From: JAITMY01 sp031553765
Lineage (GTDB): Bacteria > Bacteroidota > Bacteroidia > Bacteroidales > UBA932
Length of the DNA: 64,000 bases
Direction of reading: 5' to 3'
Assembly: GCA_031553765.1 (NCBI GenBank)
Contig: JAVBKY010000003.1
Coordinates: 248,001-312,000 of the forward strand
Made by a program: the position numbers and the translations under genes. Below, piece after piece: positions 16,844 through 25,875 of this stretch (within the stretch, counting starts at the first letter, position 1; every line of letters begins with the position of its first letter). The notes beneath the pieces were generated by a model. That model worked only from the letters and a program-made list of their open reading frames with translations. It did no database searches and was not told where the DNA came from.

Positions 16844-18388
16844 CTATCTTATTTTTACACTCAAGTCCGGCATATCAACTATACGCCCATCGGGACCTAC
16901 GGCCTTAATATCGGTAATGCTAAGGCGTTGTCCACTACCAACCTTTCTCATTATTTGTTTTTGCTTCTCGGTAAACATCATACTAGTCGAAGCCTCTTCA
17001 CGTACGTAACCGTCTATAGAGGCAAAAACCGTAAATGATTTAACGGTGAACCTCAAGTCAAAATCAAAGTCCTGTGGCATAATTGCCCTTACACCTTGCG
17101 AGGCATCCAGCTGCTGCTTTGTTGCTGTTTTTCCTTTTACTCCATCCATTTCAGGCGCAGGAACCGGCACATTTTTTACACGAAATGTTCTCTTCCCCAT
17201 ATTAGTACGTACGCCGTTTATTTCTGCAATAATATTTACGTCGCAAGTATTACCATCCTCCGGAGTGACCATGTACTGTGCACCCACCTTGTTCAACCTG
17301 CCATTGGTAACGCTCACCTGCACTTTATTATCGGGGATACCGGCAGCCGATACATCAATAGGGTTGTCGACACCGCGATACAGCACGTTCATTTTTGAGG
17401 GCGACACCACTACGTTAGGCTCTGCCACCATGTAGTTGTAGATAAATGGATAGGGTTTACCGTTAAGCGTAATTGTCCCTTTTAGAGTTTGCTCTCCTAC
17501 ATTATTAGCAGAGGTTTTGTATTGGGCTTTCCCATCCACCGTTTTCAACGTTTGACCATTCACTACAATGTTCGGTTGCAACGACCTATCGGAGGCTGCC
17601 AAAAATATCTTAGCCTCAAATTCTCCTCCGCGTATTACGTAGTCCGAAACCGACTGCACAACGGGATCAAAATTATCAATCTTTACCGTACCTACATCTG
17701 CCTGCATCAGCAGGTAAGTCATCATATCAGCCTCAATAGTAAGCACATCCACCTGAATTTTGGTAAGCAAGGGAACTGCTGCAATTACAGGAAGATCGGC
17801 AAATGTGCCTACTTCCCAAAGTTTCATCCCGCTACCATGTGTCGCCTTAATCTTGGGAGTGGATAGCGTTTTTTCAATGTTGCTTATGACACCCCTAGCG
17901 GAAGGATTAACCATTGACAGCATCAAGTCGCGGTAGGCTACTATTTTGTCCTTTAACTCCACTCCTTTTTTCATATTCACCATCAAGCGGCTACTGGGAT
18001 CGGTCGTTGATTGGTTAATAATAAGATCTCCCCTCACCCTTTCCTCCTCCAATGCGGGGGACTCCGGACCATCGGCCATTTTCACCAGCTCTACTTTCAA
18101 CTCCTCCACAAACTCTGTCAACTCTTTTGATGCAGAGCGTACCGCCACAGCTTTTTCAAGCCAAGGCCCCACACGATCTTTATTCTCTGCATTGGCCACA
18201 CGAAAGGCGCTTTCTGTTGCGTCATTTTTCTCGCCAAAAACTTTTGCTGTTTGGGACAAACCTTGCTCAAATAATCCAAAGGCATTCAACACCTCAGCCG
18301 ATACATTCAGCGCCAACATTGCTGTTAACACCAAATACATCATGCCTATCATTTTCTGCCTGGGTGTTTCTTTACCTCCACCACTCAT
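16844..18388 (-). CDS. gldM: T9SS/gliding motor protein GldM/PorM
   Basis: 514 aa. The N-terminus (KETPRQKMIGMMYLVLTAMLALNVSAEVL) is the diagnostic GldM beginning with one transmembrane helix at about 14-34. The long periplasmic part holds the helical D1 region (to about 220) and then beta domains ending VGPDGRIVDMPDLSVKIR. GldM spans the periplasm, couples to GldL in the inner membrane and transmits proton-motive force to the GldK/GldN ring. The gene lies between gldL and gldN in the standard order. Confidence 0.95.
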   Translation of the reverse strand: MSGGGKETPRQKMIGMMYLVLTAMLALNVSAEVLNAFGLFEQGLSQTAKVFGEKNDATESAFRVANAENKDRVGPWLEKAVAVRSASKELTEFVEELKVELVKMADGPESPALEEERVRGDLIINQSTTDPSSRLMVNMKKGVELKDKIVAYRDLMLSMVNPSARGVISNIEKTLSTPKIKATHGSGMKLWEVGTFADLPVIAAVPLLTKIQVDVLTIEADMMTYLLMQADVGTVKIDNFDPVVQSVSDYVIRGGEFEAKIFLAASDRSLQPNIVVNGQTLKTVDGKAQYKTSANNVGEQTLKGTITLNGKPYPFIYNYMVAEPNVVVSPSKMNVLYRGVDNPIDVSAAGIPDNKVQVSVTNGRLNKVGAQYMVTPEDGNTCDVNIIAEINGVRTNMGKRTFRVKNVPVPAPEMDGVKGKTATKQQLDASQGVRAIMPQDFDFDLRFTVKSFTVFASIDGYVREEASTSMMFTEKQKQIMRKVGSGQRLSITDIKAVGPDGRIVDMPDLSVKIR

Positions 18389-18435
18389 ATTTCAATACGG
18401 GTTATGCGTTTATAAAACTTAGCACGTAAGAGCCA

Positions 18436-19473
18436 CTATTTTCTTTTGGTTGCCGTTTGCATTGCCGATAGCATATTGCCATAAATATTATTGAGTTCAG
18501 CAATGTTCTCATTAAGGTTAGCCATTCCCTTACGGAATGCTTGGTTTTCCTTTGCTGAGTGATGCAGATCTTCAATTAGCTTACCCAGGTGTTCGCCCAT
18601 TTGTGCATTGCTTTTATGCAACTTTGAGGCCTCCTGCACTTGAAGTTCGTAGGCAGTATTCAACGCTGTCATATTCTTATTCAAGGCTTCTACCTGCTTG
18701 GCATAGCTACTCCCATTATGCTTGATGCTGTCTAGATTGGTCTTTACCTGTTGGTCGATTAGGGCAAATGTGGTAGCAAAACCTTCTGAGGCTGTTGAGA
18801 TAACTCCTACAATTTGCTTGCCTGATTTACTCACATTTTCTCCAACCTGCTTACCCGCTTCGATTACCGACTTTGCAGCACCCTGATAGCTATCGGACAG
18901 TATGTTCATTGACTCCGCAATCACCTGCGAGGAGCTATCATATGATTGGGCAAAATTGGCCACTGAGGCCGAAGCTTGTTGCATTTTTTCGGATAGCTGA
19001 TTAGCCGAGGCAAGCGCACCGGAAAGGTCATTCAGCTTACCAGCGGTTTCACCTAACTTATTCAAACCTGCTGCCAAGCCTTTAGTATCGACACCACTCA
19101 AATCAACAGTACCCGCAACAGCAAGCGCTGCTGCTCCTCCACCAGCCACCGCGTGGGTCGCTACCCTACCTCCTTCTCTCGTTGGTGCACCTGCATGAGC
19201 GTTTTCTCCTTCGCCACCTTCATATCCTTGTGGAAATCCCGACTTTAATTCTGGAAATACAAGTTCCCAATGTGCATCGGGATGAGGGAGGGGTTCAAAC
19301 GCGGAAAAAATAAAAATGATTGCTTCTGTACCCATACCAATAGTGAGCATAAGACCGGCAAGCGGCCAGTGCTGCAACTTGAACAATGCTCCGAGAATAA
19401 CTATCGCTGCACCCAGGCCATAAAGTTTGGTCATCAACTTTTTCCAACGAACAGTTTCTGTAAAATTAGCCAT
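18436..19473 (-). CDS. gldL: T9SS/gliding motor protein GldL/PorL
   Basis: 345 aa. Two transmembrane helices (about 18-31 and 38-58) enclose KLQHWPLAGLML. Glu50 in GMGTEAIIF of the second helix matches the conserved motor glutamate known to be needed for proton-driven function, and Lys32 is also conserved in type. The long cytoplasmic tail (about 100-345) is Ala/Ser/Gln-rich and predicted coiled coil, longer than flavobacterial GldL and more like PorL of Bacteroidales. It lies upstream of gldM with a 47-bp gap. Confidence 0.95.
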   Translation of the reverse strand: MANFTETVRWKKLMTKLYGLGAAIVILGALFKLQHWPLAGLMLTIGMGTEAIIFIFSAFEPLPHPDAHWELVFPELKSGFPQGYEGGEGENAHAGAPTREGGRVATHAVAGGGAAALAVAGTVDLSGVDTKGLAAGLNKLGETAGKLNDLSGALASANQLSEKMQQASASVANFAQSYDSSSQVIAESMNILSDSYQGAAKSVIEAGKQVGENVSKSGKQIVGVISTASEGFATTFALIDQQVKTNLDSIKHNGSSYAKQVEALNKNMTALNTAYELQVQEASKLHKSNAQMGEHLGKLIEDLHHSAKENQAFRKGMANLNENIAELNNIYGNMLSAMQTATKRK

Positions 19474-19517
19474 GTTATCTATGTAAAATTAAAAAACAAA
19501 TACCTTTCTTTTCAAAT

Positions 19518-20828
19518 TTACTTACCTAAGTATGTACGAACGCACCTAAAACCAATGTAAGATTTTGTTGTATCCTGATATTCAAAGGTACGAGCTCCAC
19601 ACTGCAAAAAGTAAGCAATATCCTTCCATGAACCACCCTTGATTGTTTTGCGCCTCATTGCCAGAGGATCACCATCTTTGGCATCATAGTGGTAGTCGGG
19701 GTTTATGTCATTTACAAATTTATATGCCTGCTCGTCAAAGGTGCTGGATGTCCACTCGGCCACATTACCCGCCATATCGTACAATCCATAGTCGTTAGCT
19801 TGATAGCTACCTACAGGCAGTGTTCTTGTTCCTCCATCAATACCATAGCGTGCACGCTGAGGTAGGAAGTTGGCCATGTAGCAACCTTGCTTGTTATAAG
19901 TGTAGGGACCACCCCAAGGATACATTTGCTGATTCAAACCACCACGGGCGGCATACTCCCACTCGGCTTCGGTTGGGAGCCTATACTCAAACGGAACCGG
20001 ACGCTTTATTTTTAAACAGTAGTCGCGCATAAGTTTTGTGCGCCAGTGGCAAAAAGCGGTAGCTTGCTTCCAATTTACACCCACCACCGGATAGTTATCA
20101 TAGGCTGGGTGACTATAGTAGCGAAATGCAAGGGGATCGTTGTATGAAAAATCAAAATCACGCAACCAAACCAACGTATCAGGATAAACGGGAACAGCCT
20201 CCTGAATAATTTCCGGAGAGTCAGTTTTATCTTCTCCTATAATTTGAATATCATCCGTAGAAAGTCGAATTCCTCTTCCTGTTATACGATTATAGTCAAT
20301 CCAAGCATACTCATAGATCAGCTTCTTTACATTGAGACTCTTGCCAATCAACCCCCTTACCGGAGGAGTGTATAGCGCATTGAGAATCTCAACATAGTCA
20401 GGGTTCTTTGTACTAATCTTTGTTTCCCAGTTAATCATGGGAGGATCAATCGGATTACCAAAAGCATCCTCGGTAATGAGAAATTCGTCAAACTGCTCAC
20501 CAAGCAAGCGACGTGCAGTGGAATCGTAAACGTACTGCACAAACTGGCGGTATTGATTATTGGTTATCTCCGTTTGGTCAATCCAAAATGCATCTACCGA
20601 CACGGTTTTTGTGCTTGCACTCATGGAAGAAATGGCATCCTGGTCATTCAACCCCATATTGAAGGTACCTTGGGGTATAAGCACCATGCCATGAGGAGGC
20701 ACGTCTCCTTGCCGAGAGTTGCGACCTTGTACGCCTATTAACTCGCCACCCAGTTCAGCCGAGCAGCCTATCACTGCCACCGCGAAGGCTCCGAGAACTA
20801 TTTTAATTTTCTTTTTCTTAAACCACAT
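19518..20828 (-). CDS. gldK: T9SS outer-membrane lipoprotein GldK/PorK
   Basis: 436 aa lipoprotein; the signal ends in the lipobox VIGC near residue 22. The body is an FGE-sulfatase (SUMF1-like) fold: MVLIPQGTFNMG near 49, YPVVGVNWKQATAFCHWR near 250, RLPTEAEWEYAARGG near 280, and IKGGSWKDI with the C-terminal IGFRCVRTYLGK. In T9SS this fold is structural: PorK forms the large periplasmic ring with PorN. It is the second gene of the operon, 12 bp after porP. Confidence 0.95.
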   Translation of the reverse strand: MWFKKKKIKIVLGAFAVAVIGCSAELGGELIGVQGRNSRQGDVPPHGMVLIPQGTFNMGLNDQDAISSMSASTKTVSVDAFWIDQTEITNNQYRQFVQYVYDSTARRLLGEQFDEFLITEDAFGNPIDPPMINWETKISTKNPDYVEILNALYTPPVRGLIGKSLNVKKLIYEYAWIDYNRITGRGIRLSTDDIQIIGEDKTDSPEIIQEAVPVYPDTLVWLRDFDFSYNDPLAFRYYSHPAYDNYPVVGVNWKQATAFCHWRTKLMRDYCLKIKRPVPFEYRLPTEAEWEYAARGGLNQQMYPWGGPYTYNKQGCYMANFLPQRARYGIDGGTRTLPVGSYQANDYGLYDMAGNVAEWTSSTFDEQAYKFVNDINPDYHYDAKDGDPLAMRRKTIKGGSWKDIAYFLQCGARTFEYQDTTKSYIGFRCVRTYLGK

Positions 20829-20840
20829 GGATCTATGCGC

Positions 20841-21779
20841 TTATAAAAACCTAATACTTTTATATTTTTTCTGCTTTTGGGCAAACTTTACTTCGAATGA
20901 GTACGAAACAAGCATTTCCAAATTTCCTTTGCTAGAGCCTATCAACTTTGATAAGGAGTATTCGTAGGCAATTCCTATCTTTAACGCCTCACGCAATGTC
21001 ATTCCGGCCATTGCACCCAGCGCATCTCCAATACGATAGGATAGCCCGCCCCAAAAGCGCTTTTCGTAAAACACGTTAGCGCCAAACCCCAGCTGCGGCT
21101 TTGCTATTGCCGTAAACATCAGCAATGCCGTGGGATCAACTTCAAAGCGCTCATTCGGTGTTTGCCAACGATAACCTCCGTTGAGGTAAAACGTGCGCTT
21201 TACTGTAAAAGCCTTACTCCCATTGTCCACCGTTAGCACCTCTGGCTGATTAAGGTGTGTACAAGATGCCCCTACATAAAAATCCCCCCTATCATAAAAC
21301 GCTCCTAACGACATATCAAATCCCGTAGATGCTGATTCAGCGCGTTGCGGAATTGCAGGGTCGTCAGAATAAGCGCTCCACTCCGAGGGTGAGTTCAACT
21401 TGTACGATAAACCACCAAGCGAAACCCCCACACTTAAGATGGCATCCTTAAGGTGGTGGCGGTAGGCATAACCTATACTGAAGCTCGTATTATCAAAGTT
21501 TCCAATCTTGTCGCCGCCAAATGTTACCACGGCTCCGTGATCTGCATTAAATAGCTTGAATGGCGAACTCAACCCCAACGCCCACGTTGACGGAGCCCCA
21601 TCAAATCCCATGTACTGCGTACGCTGCACGTAGCTGGCATCAACCATATCACCATCGCCTGCACATGCCGGATTAAAAAGCACTTGGCTGAACATGTATT
21701 GACTCACCTGCGAATCGTTTTGTGCAAATAAACGCACGGCGCACAAGATCAAAATCCCTACGCAGATTACGTTTTTCAT
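20841..21779 (-). CDS. porP: PorP/SprF-family outer-membrane protein
   Basis: About 312 aa from the MKNVICVG start, with a signal peptide ending RLFAQ. The mature N-terminus QVSQYMFSQVLFNPACAG is the diagnostic PorP/SprF motif, and the rest alternates beta strands as expected for an outer-membrane barrel. PorP/SprF proteins help anchor or export T9SS-dependent surface proteins. The longest frame starts at 21836, but a predicted -7 box at 21824-21831 favours 21779. It is the first gene of the T9SS operon. Confidence 0.93.
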   Translation of the reverse strand: MKNVICVGILILCAVRLFAQNDSQVSQYMFSQVLFNPACAGDGDMVDASYVQRTQYMGFDGAPSTWALGLSSPFKLFNADHGAVVTFGGDKIGNFDNTSFSIGYAYRHHLKDAILSVGVSLGGLSYKLNSPSEWSAYSDDPAIPQRAESASTGFDMSLGAFYDRGDFYVGASCTHLNQPEVLTVDNGSKAFTVKRTFYLNGGYRWQTPNERFEVDPTALLMFTAIAKPQLGFGANVFYEKRFWGGLSYRIGDALGAMAGMTLREALKIGIAYEYSLSKLIGSSKGNLEMLVSYSFEVKFAQKQKKYKSIRFL

Positions 21780-21823
21780 GTACCAATAGCCTTTTCGTGC
21801 ATTACCTAATTTTTGGCTGATAA

Positions 21824-21831
21824 CAAATGTA
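21824..21831 (-). promoter_or_regulatory. Predicted -7 box for the T9SS operon
   Basis: The + strand CAAATGTA is TACATTTG on the minus strand, a match to TAnnTTTG about 44 bp before the porP start. A well-spaced -33 TTG is not evident. Confidence 0.45.
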
Positions 21832-21950
21832 CTCAAAGTTTACGAACAGCCGACTGTTGATAACTGCGTTTTTGAGGAATATAAAACTCCACAAATGGTT
21901 TTAAAGTTATTTAACCATGCCAAAAAATAGAGAGGTTGAGTACGTTGAAG

Positions 21951-23090
21951 TTAGCAAACTGCCATTTTTTTATAAAACCACAACCAGCGGTCTGGGATTT
22001 CGCCATGTGCCGCCTTATCATAATCCTCGCGCAAGCAGGGAACGATATGTTCTTGATCCGAAGTATCGGTGGGCACTGCCATCCACCAGCGATCGGTAGC
22101 CTTACTTTGAAAAAACGTAATTTGCTGTTCCTTACCCAACTGCACTTGAAACTTTCGACACATTTTCGATTTAGCAGGCTCATCTCCGGTACGGTATGCG
22201 AACCCCTCGATAAGATGCCACATGAACTGCGCCACTAGCTTTGCTGTTTGATTTTGAATGTCATTTGCCAAGGAGAAGCAGCCTAAGTAGCAAGCCTTTA
22301 GTTTATCGGAAAAGGTGGCATAGCGTAGTAACCGGCACATTTCCTCAGCATACAGACCATTGGGAGAGGCATTAATCGCTGCAGGGGCGTCGCATTGGCG
22401 CACAGCATTAACTCCGGCACACAGCAAATCAGCGTCGCGCAGTAAGGGCTCGGCGTACATCATGTTGTCGCGAATGACACCCAAACGTACCAACTCACAA
22501 TACTGCTTCCCCAGCTCCTTTACGTCGGAGGGTGAGGTAAGGTAGTTTTGGTAGCCCACGACGTTGAGAGTGGCTAACTCTCTGCCATAATCAGTCATGA
22601 GATGGGCCAAGAAGTTATCTCCAGAGAGCGGTTCTTGCGCGCTACCTATATTGGCATGAGGTAAAACAAAAGTGGCTGCAACATTTCTATGCTGCGACTT
22701 TACTGCATCATACACGCAAACGGAGCTATGCATGTTTTCGGCAAAAACAATGGGAAAAACACCTTCTGAAAATATTTTTTGCAGCACATACGATATTTTT
22801 TCGCTGGCCGCCTCTGTTTTCGAAGCTACTTCAATATCGCCCAAGTCAATGATGGATGTTGTTTTTGATGGGGAAAAAAGCGCGTATAACTCTTCACGCA
22901 AGGCCGAGAAGCTGTTAGGGGCACCACTTTTACGCAAACCAACTAAGGCTATTTTAAAGCCGCTGAGCCACTCCCACTCAAAGCCTTTTACACCAAACTT
23001 CATGCTATTACCTACACGTTCGGCAGATTTGGCAGCATTGGCTTTTTGTATGTGCTCGGGTACCGGGATAAAAATTTCGCTATACTCCAT
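21951..23090 (-). CDS. Ureohydrolase-like (formimidoylglutamase-like) protein with degenerate metal sites
   Basis: 379 aa. NASPNGLYAEEMCRLLRYA near residue 245 and TAKLVAQFMWHLIEG near 285 mark it as the arginase/formimidoylglutamase-like family of Bacteroidota. So do the C-terminal TDRWWMAVP and EIPDRWLWFYKK. The metal ligands of active ureohydrolases look lost: the DAHxD position reads LPHAN and the SxDxD position reads AGVNA, though one His remains in ENMHSS. A hydrolase role is therefore doubtful. The gene lies between topA and the T9SS operon, all leftward. Homologues next to gliding/T9SS genes are familiar from other Bacteroidota (recollection). Confidence 0.8.
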   Translation of the reverse strand: MEYSEIFIPVPEHIQKANAAKSAERVGNSMKFGVKGFEWEWLSGFKIALVGLRKSGAPNSFSALREELYALFSPSKTTSIIDLGDIEVASKTEAASEKISYVLQKIFSEGVFPIVFAENMHSSVCVYDAVKSQHRNVAATFVLPHANIGSAQEPLSGDNFLAHLMTDYGRELATLNVVGYQNYLTSPSDVKELGKQYCELVRLGVIRDNMMYAEPLLRDADLLCAGVNAVRQCDAPAAINASPNGLYAEEMCRLLRYATFSDKLKACYLGCFSLANDIQNQTAKLVAQFMWHLIEGFAYRTGDEPAKSKMCRKFQVQLGKEQQITFFQSKATDRWWMAVPTDTSDQEHIVPCLREDYDKAAHGEIPDRWLWFYKKMAVC

Positions 23091-23150
23091 AAGCGTGATT
23101 TACAATTTAAAATTCAATCTATTCGATTTTCTCTATCTAATTTTCACCAA

Positions 23151-23243
23151 AAACGTCATTGCGAGTAAGGCGCGGCAATCTCACATTCTGCGCTAATAGC
23201 GCAATCCAAAAATTGCATCGTTATTCTTTCTCGCAATGACGTT
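23151..23243. repeat. Dyad intergenic repeat (CGTCATTGCGAG type)
   Basis: AACGTCATTGCGAG (from about 23152) and CTCGCAATGACGTT (23230-23243) form a 14-bp inverted repeat around about 64 bp, with GCGGCAATCTC inside. This resembles a dispersed repeat seen in many bacterial genomes. There is no coding content. Confidence 0.6.
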
Positions 23244-23275
23244 CTTAAAGTGATATGCTGCGAATTTGAATTTTT

Positions 23276-25714
23276 TTACTTTTTCTTTATCGTAGCTTTC
23301 TTCGCCGGAGCCTTTTTTGTTGTGGCTTTGGCAGCGGTGCTTTTTGTTGTTTTCTTAGCTGCTGCCTTTTTCGCAGCAGGTTTTTTTACCTCTGCCGTCT
23401 TGCCTTTTTTAGCAAAGCGCGATGGCTTTGCTGTATCTTTTTGCTGCTCCATTAGCTCCACGCACTCCTCGTAGGTAAGCGAGGCGGGATCGGTACCTTT
23501 TGGTATCTTGTAGTTAATACCTCCGCAGGCAAAGTAAGGGCCAAATCTACCATTAAGCACCTGCAAATCGGGATTTTCTTTAAAGACTTTAATAATGCGC
23601 TCACGCTCTTGCTTGCGCTTTTCTTCTATGAGCTCAATAGCGCGGTCGAGCGTAATGGTCATGGGTTCGTCAATACCACGCTTGAGCGAGGTAAACTTAC
23701 TATCATGGCGAACGTAGGGACCAAAGCGACCTACGCCTATTACTACGGTTTTATCTTCATAGTCGCCCAAGGTGCGTGGCAAATCAAAGAGCTTAAGCGC
23801 CTCCTCGAGCGTAATGGTTTCAATGAGCTGACCTTTTTGCAAGTTGGCATACTGCGGCTTTGCGTCACCATCGGTTTCGCCTATTTGAGCAATAGGACCA
23901 AAGCGACCAATGCGTACAATTAATTTTTTCCCCGTTTTGGGGTCAACACCTAATTCACGCTCAGCGTTGGCTCGCTCGGAGTTCTCCAGGGCGTCCTCAA
24001 CTGTTTTGTGGAATGGCTTGTAGAAATCATCTATCATTTTATTCCACTTAATGGCTCCCTCTGCAATTTCGTCAAACTCCTCCTCCACTTTTGCGGTGAA
24101 GCTGTAGTCCATCACCTTTGGAAAGTACTCCATAAGGTAGTCGGTAACTACCATGCCCACGTCGCTGGGGAATAGCTTGGATTTTTCAGCTCCCGTGTTT
24201 TCGGTAAGCGTCTTCTCGGTAATTTTTCCGTTGATAAGCGTGTGCTGCTTGTAGCTGCGCTGTACGCCGTCACGATCTTCCTTAAGCACATAGCCACGCG
24301 TAATAATGGTGGAAATGGTAGGCGCGTATGTAGAAGGACGACCGATACCCAACTCCTCCATCTTTTTTACCAAGCTGGCTTCGGTGTAGCGTGGCGGACG
24401 CTGGGTAAAGCGCTCGGTGGCAACAATGCTTCCGGACTGCAATACCTGTCCCACCTGCATGGGTGGCAGCAATCCGGCGTCGCTATCGCTATCATCGTCG
24501 TCGCGCGACTCCATATATACCTTGAGAAAGCCGTCGAAAAGTAGAACCTCACCGGTAGCTACAAATTTTTCAGCAGCGCCCGACACATTTATATCTATTA
24601 CGGTGCGCTCCAACTCGGCATCGCTCATTTGCGAAGCTATGGTGCGCTTCCAAATCAACTCGTATAGACGCTTCTCGGGCGCGCTTGCCTCAACGGTTTG
24701 ATTTTCCATGTACGAGGGACGAATGGCTTCGTGCGCCTCCTGTGCACCCTTTGACTTGGTGGCATAGCGGCGCGTGTGCAGATATTTATCGCCGTACATT
24801 TTGGTAATGGCACTTTTGGCTGAGGCAATGGCCTGCTCCGATAGATTAACGGAGTCCGTACGCATGTAGGTAATGTAACCGGCCTCGTATAGGCGTTGCG
24901 CTACCGTCATGGTTTGGCTTACGGAGAAGCCCAACTTGCGGCTGGCCTCCTGCTGTAGGGTGGACGTGGTAAAAGGAGCGGCCGGTGTTTTCTTGGCCGG
25001 CTTTTTTTCTACTGCACTTACGGTAAATGTGGCGTTGCTGCACTTTTGGAGCAGCTCCACCGCCGATTTTTCATCCTTAAATTTGGTAGGAACTTCGGCC
25101 TTTACGTTGGAATTTCCGGCAAGGAAGGTTCCAGCTATTTTAAAGAAACTTTCGGTGTTGAACACCAAAATTTCGCGCTCGCGGTCAACAATGAGGCGCA
25201 CAGCAACCGATTGCACACGACCTGCCGATAGCGATGACTTGATTTTTTTCCAAAGAATGGGTGAAAGTTCAAAACCCACCAAGCGGTCGAGAACTCGACG
25301 TGCCTGCTGGGCATTGACTAAGTTAATATCTACATTACGGGGATTTTTGACAGCGTTGAGGATGGCATCTTTTGTAATTTCGTGGAAAACGATGCGCTTG
25401 GTCTTTTTGGGGTCGAGCGCCAGCGCCTCCTGCAGGTGCCACGCTATGGCTTCTCCTTCGCGGTCTTCATCGGATGCCAGCCATACGGTTTTTGCCGTTT
25501 TGGAGAGTTTTTTAAGCTCCGATACTACCTTTTCTTTATCCTCCGAAATTATATACTGCGGCTCATAGTTATGGTCCAAGTCCACCCCAAAGCCCTTTTT
25601 AGCTAAGTCGCGAATATGCCCGAAACTTGACTTAACAAGGTAATCTTTGCCTAAAAATTTCTCTATGGTTTTGGCTTTTGCGGGGGACTCTACAATAACT
25701 AAGTTATCCTGCAT
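23276..25714 (-). CDS. topA: DNA topoisomerase I
   Basis: 812 aa. Relaxes negative supercoils as a type IA enzyme. The TOPRIM domain starts NLVIVESPAKAKTIEKFLG, with the acidic DEDREGEAIAWH near 82-92. The active-site tyrosine lies in GYITYMRTDSVNL near residue 290. The C-terminal part has repeats of the form IGRFGPIAQ, VGRFGPYVRHD and NGRFGPYFACGG, then a Lys/Ala-rich basic tail (about 765-812) that probably binds DNA. The classic zinc-finger domains are replaced by these repeats, as in other Bacteroidota. It stands alone, upstream of the ureohydrolase-like gene with a 185-bp gap holding a repeat. Confidence 0.96.
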   Translation of the reverse strand: MQDNLVIVESPAKAKTIEKFLGKDYLVKSSFGHIRDLAKKGFGVDLDHNYEPQYIISEDKEKVVSELKKLSKTAKTVWLASDEDREGEAIAWHLQEALALDPKKTKRIVFHEITKDAILNAVKNPRNVDINLVNAQQARRVLDRLVGFELSPILWKKIKSSLSAGRVQSVAVRLIVDREREILVFNTESFFKIAGTFLAGNSNVKAEVPTKFKDEKSAVELLQKCSNATFTVSAVEKKPAKKTPAAPFTTSTLQQEASRKLGFSVSQTMTVAQRLYEAGYITYMRTDSVNLSEQAIASAKSAITKMYGDKYLHTRRYATKSKGAQEAHEAIRPSYMENQTVEASAPEKRLYELIWKRTIASQMSDAELERTVIDINVSGAAEKFVATGEVLLFDGFLKVYMESRDDDDSDSDAGLLPPMQVGQVLQSGSIVATERFTQRPPRYTEASLVKKMEELGIGRPSTYAPTISTIITRGYVLKEDRDGVQRSYKQHTLINGKITEKTLTENTGAEKSKLFPSDVGMVVTDYLMEYFPKVMDYSFTAKVEEEFDEIAEGAIKWNKMIDDFYKPFHKTVEDALENSERANAERELGVDPKTGKKLIVRIGRFGPIAQIGETDGDAKPQYANLQKGQLIETITLEEALKLFDLPRTLGDYEDKTVVIGVGRFGPYVRHDSKFTSLKRGIDEPMTITLDRAIELIEEKRKQERERIIKVFKENPDLQVLNGRFGPYFACGGINYKIPKGTDPASLTYEECVELMEQQKDTAKPSRFAKKGKTAEVKKPAAKKAAAKKTTKSTAAKATTKKAPAKKATIKKK

Positions 25715-25841
25715 AGTAAATTCAATATTTTGGGAGAACGAAAAGAAAAATAAACCGCAAAGTAAAACATTAAACTATTTATGTTCAAAATTTTTAACGG
25801 AGTTTTAACTCTTTTGATGGGCTCACATGAAAATTAAAACC

Positions 25842-25849
25842 TACTTTTG
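25842..25849 (+). promoter_or_regulatory. Predicted -7 box for the PBP1A gene
   Basis: TACTTTTG fits TAnnTTTG 26 bp before ATG 25876. A TTG at 25814 is too distant (25 bp) to be a good -33. Confidence 0.45.
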
Positions 25850-25875
25850 ATGCCGAAAAACAAAGGCTTTGTGCA

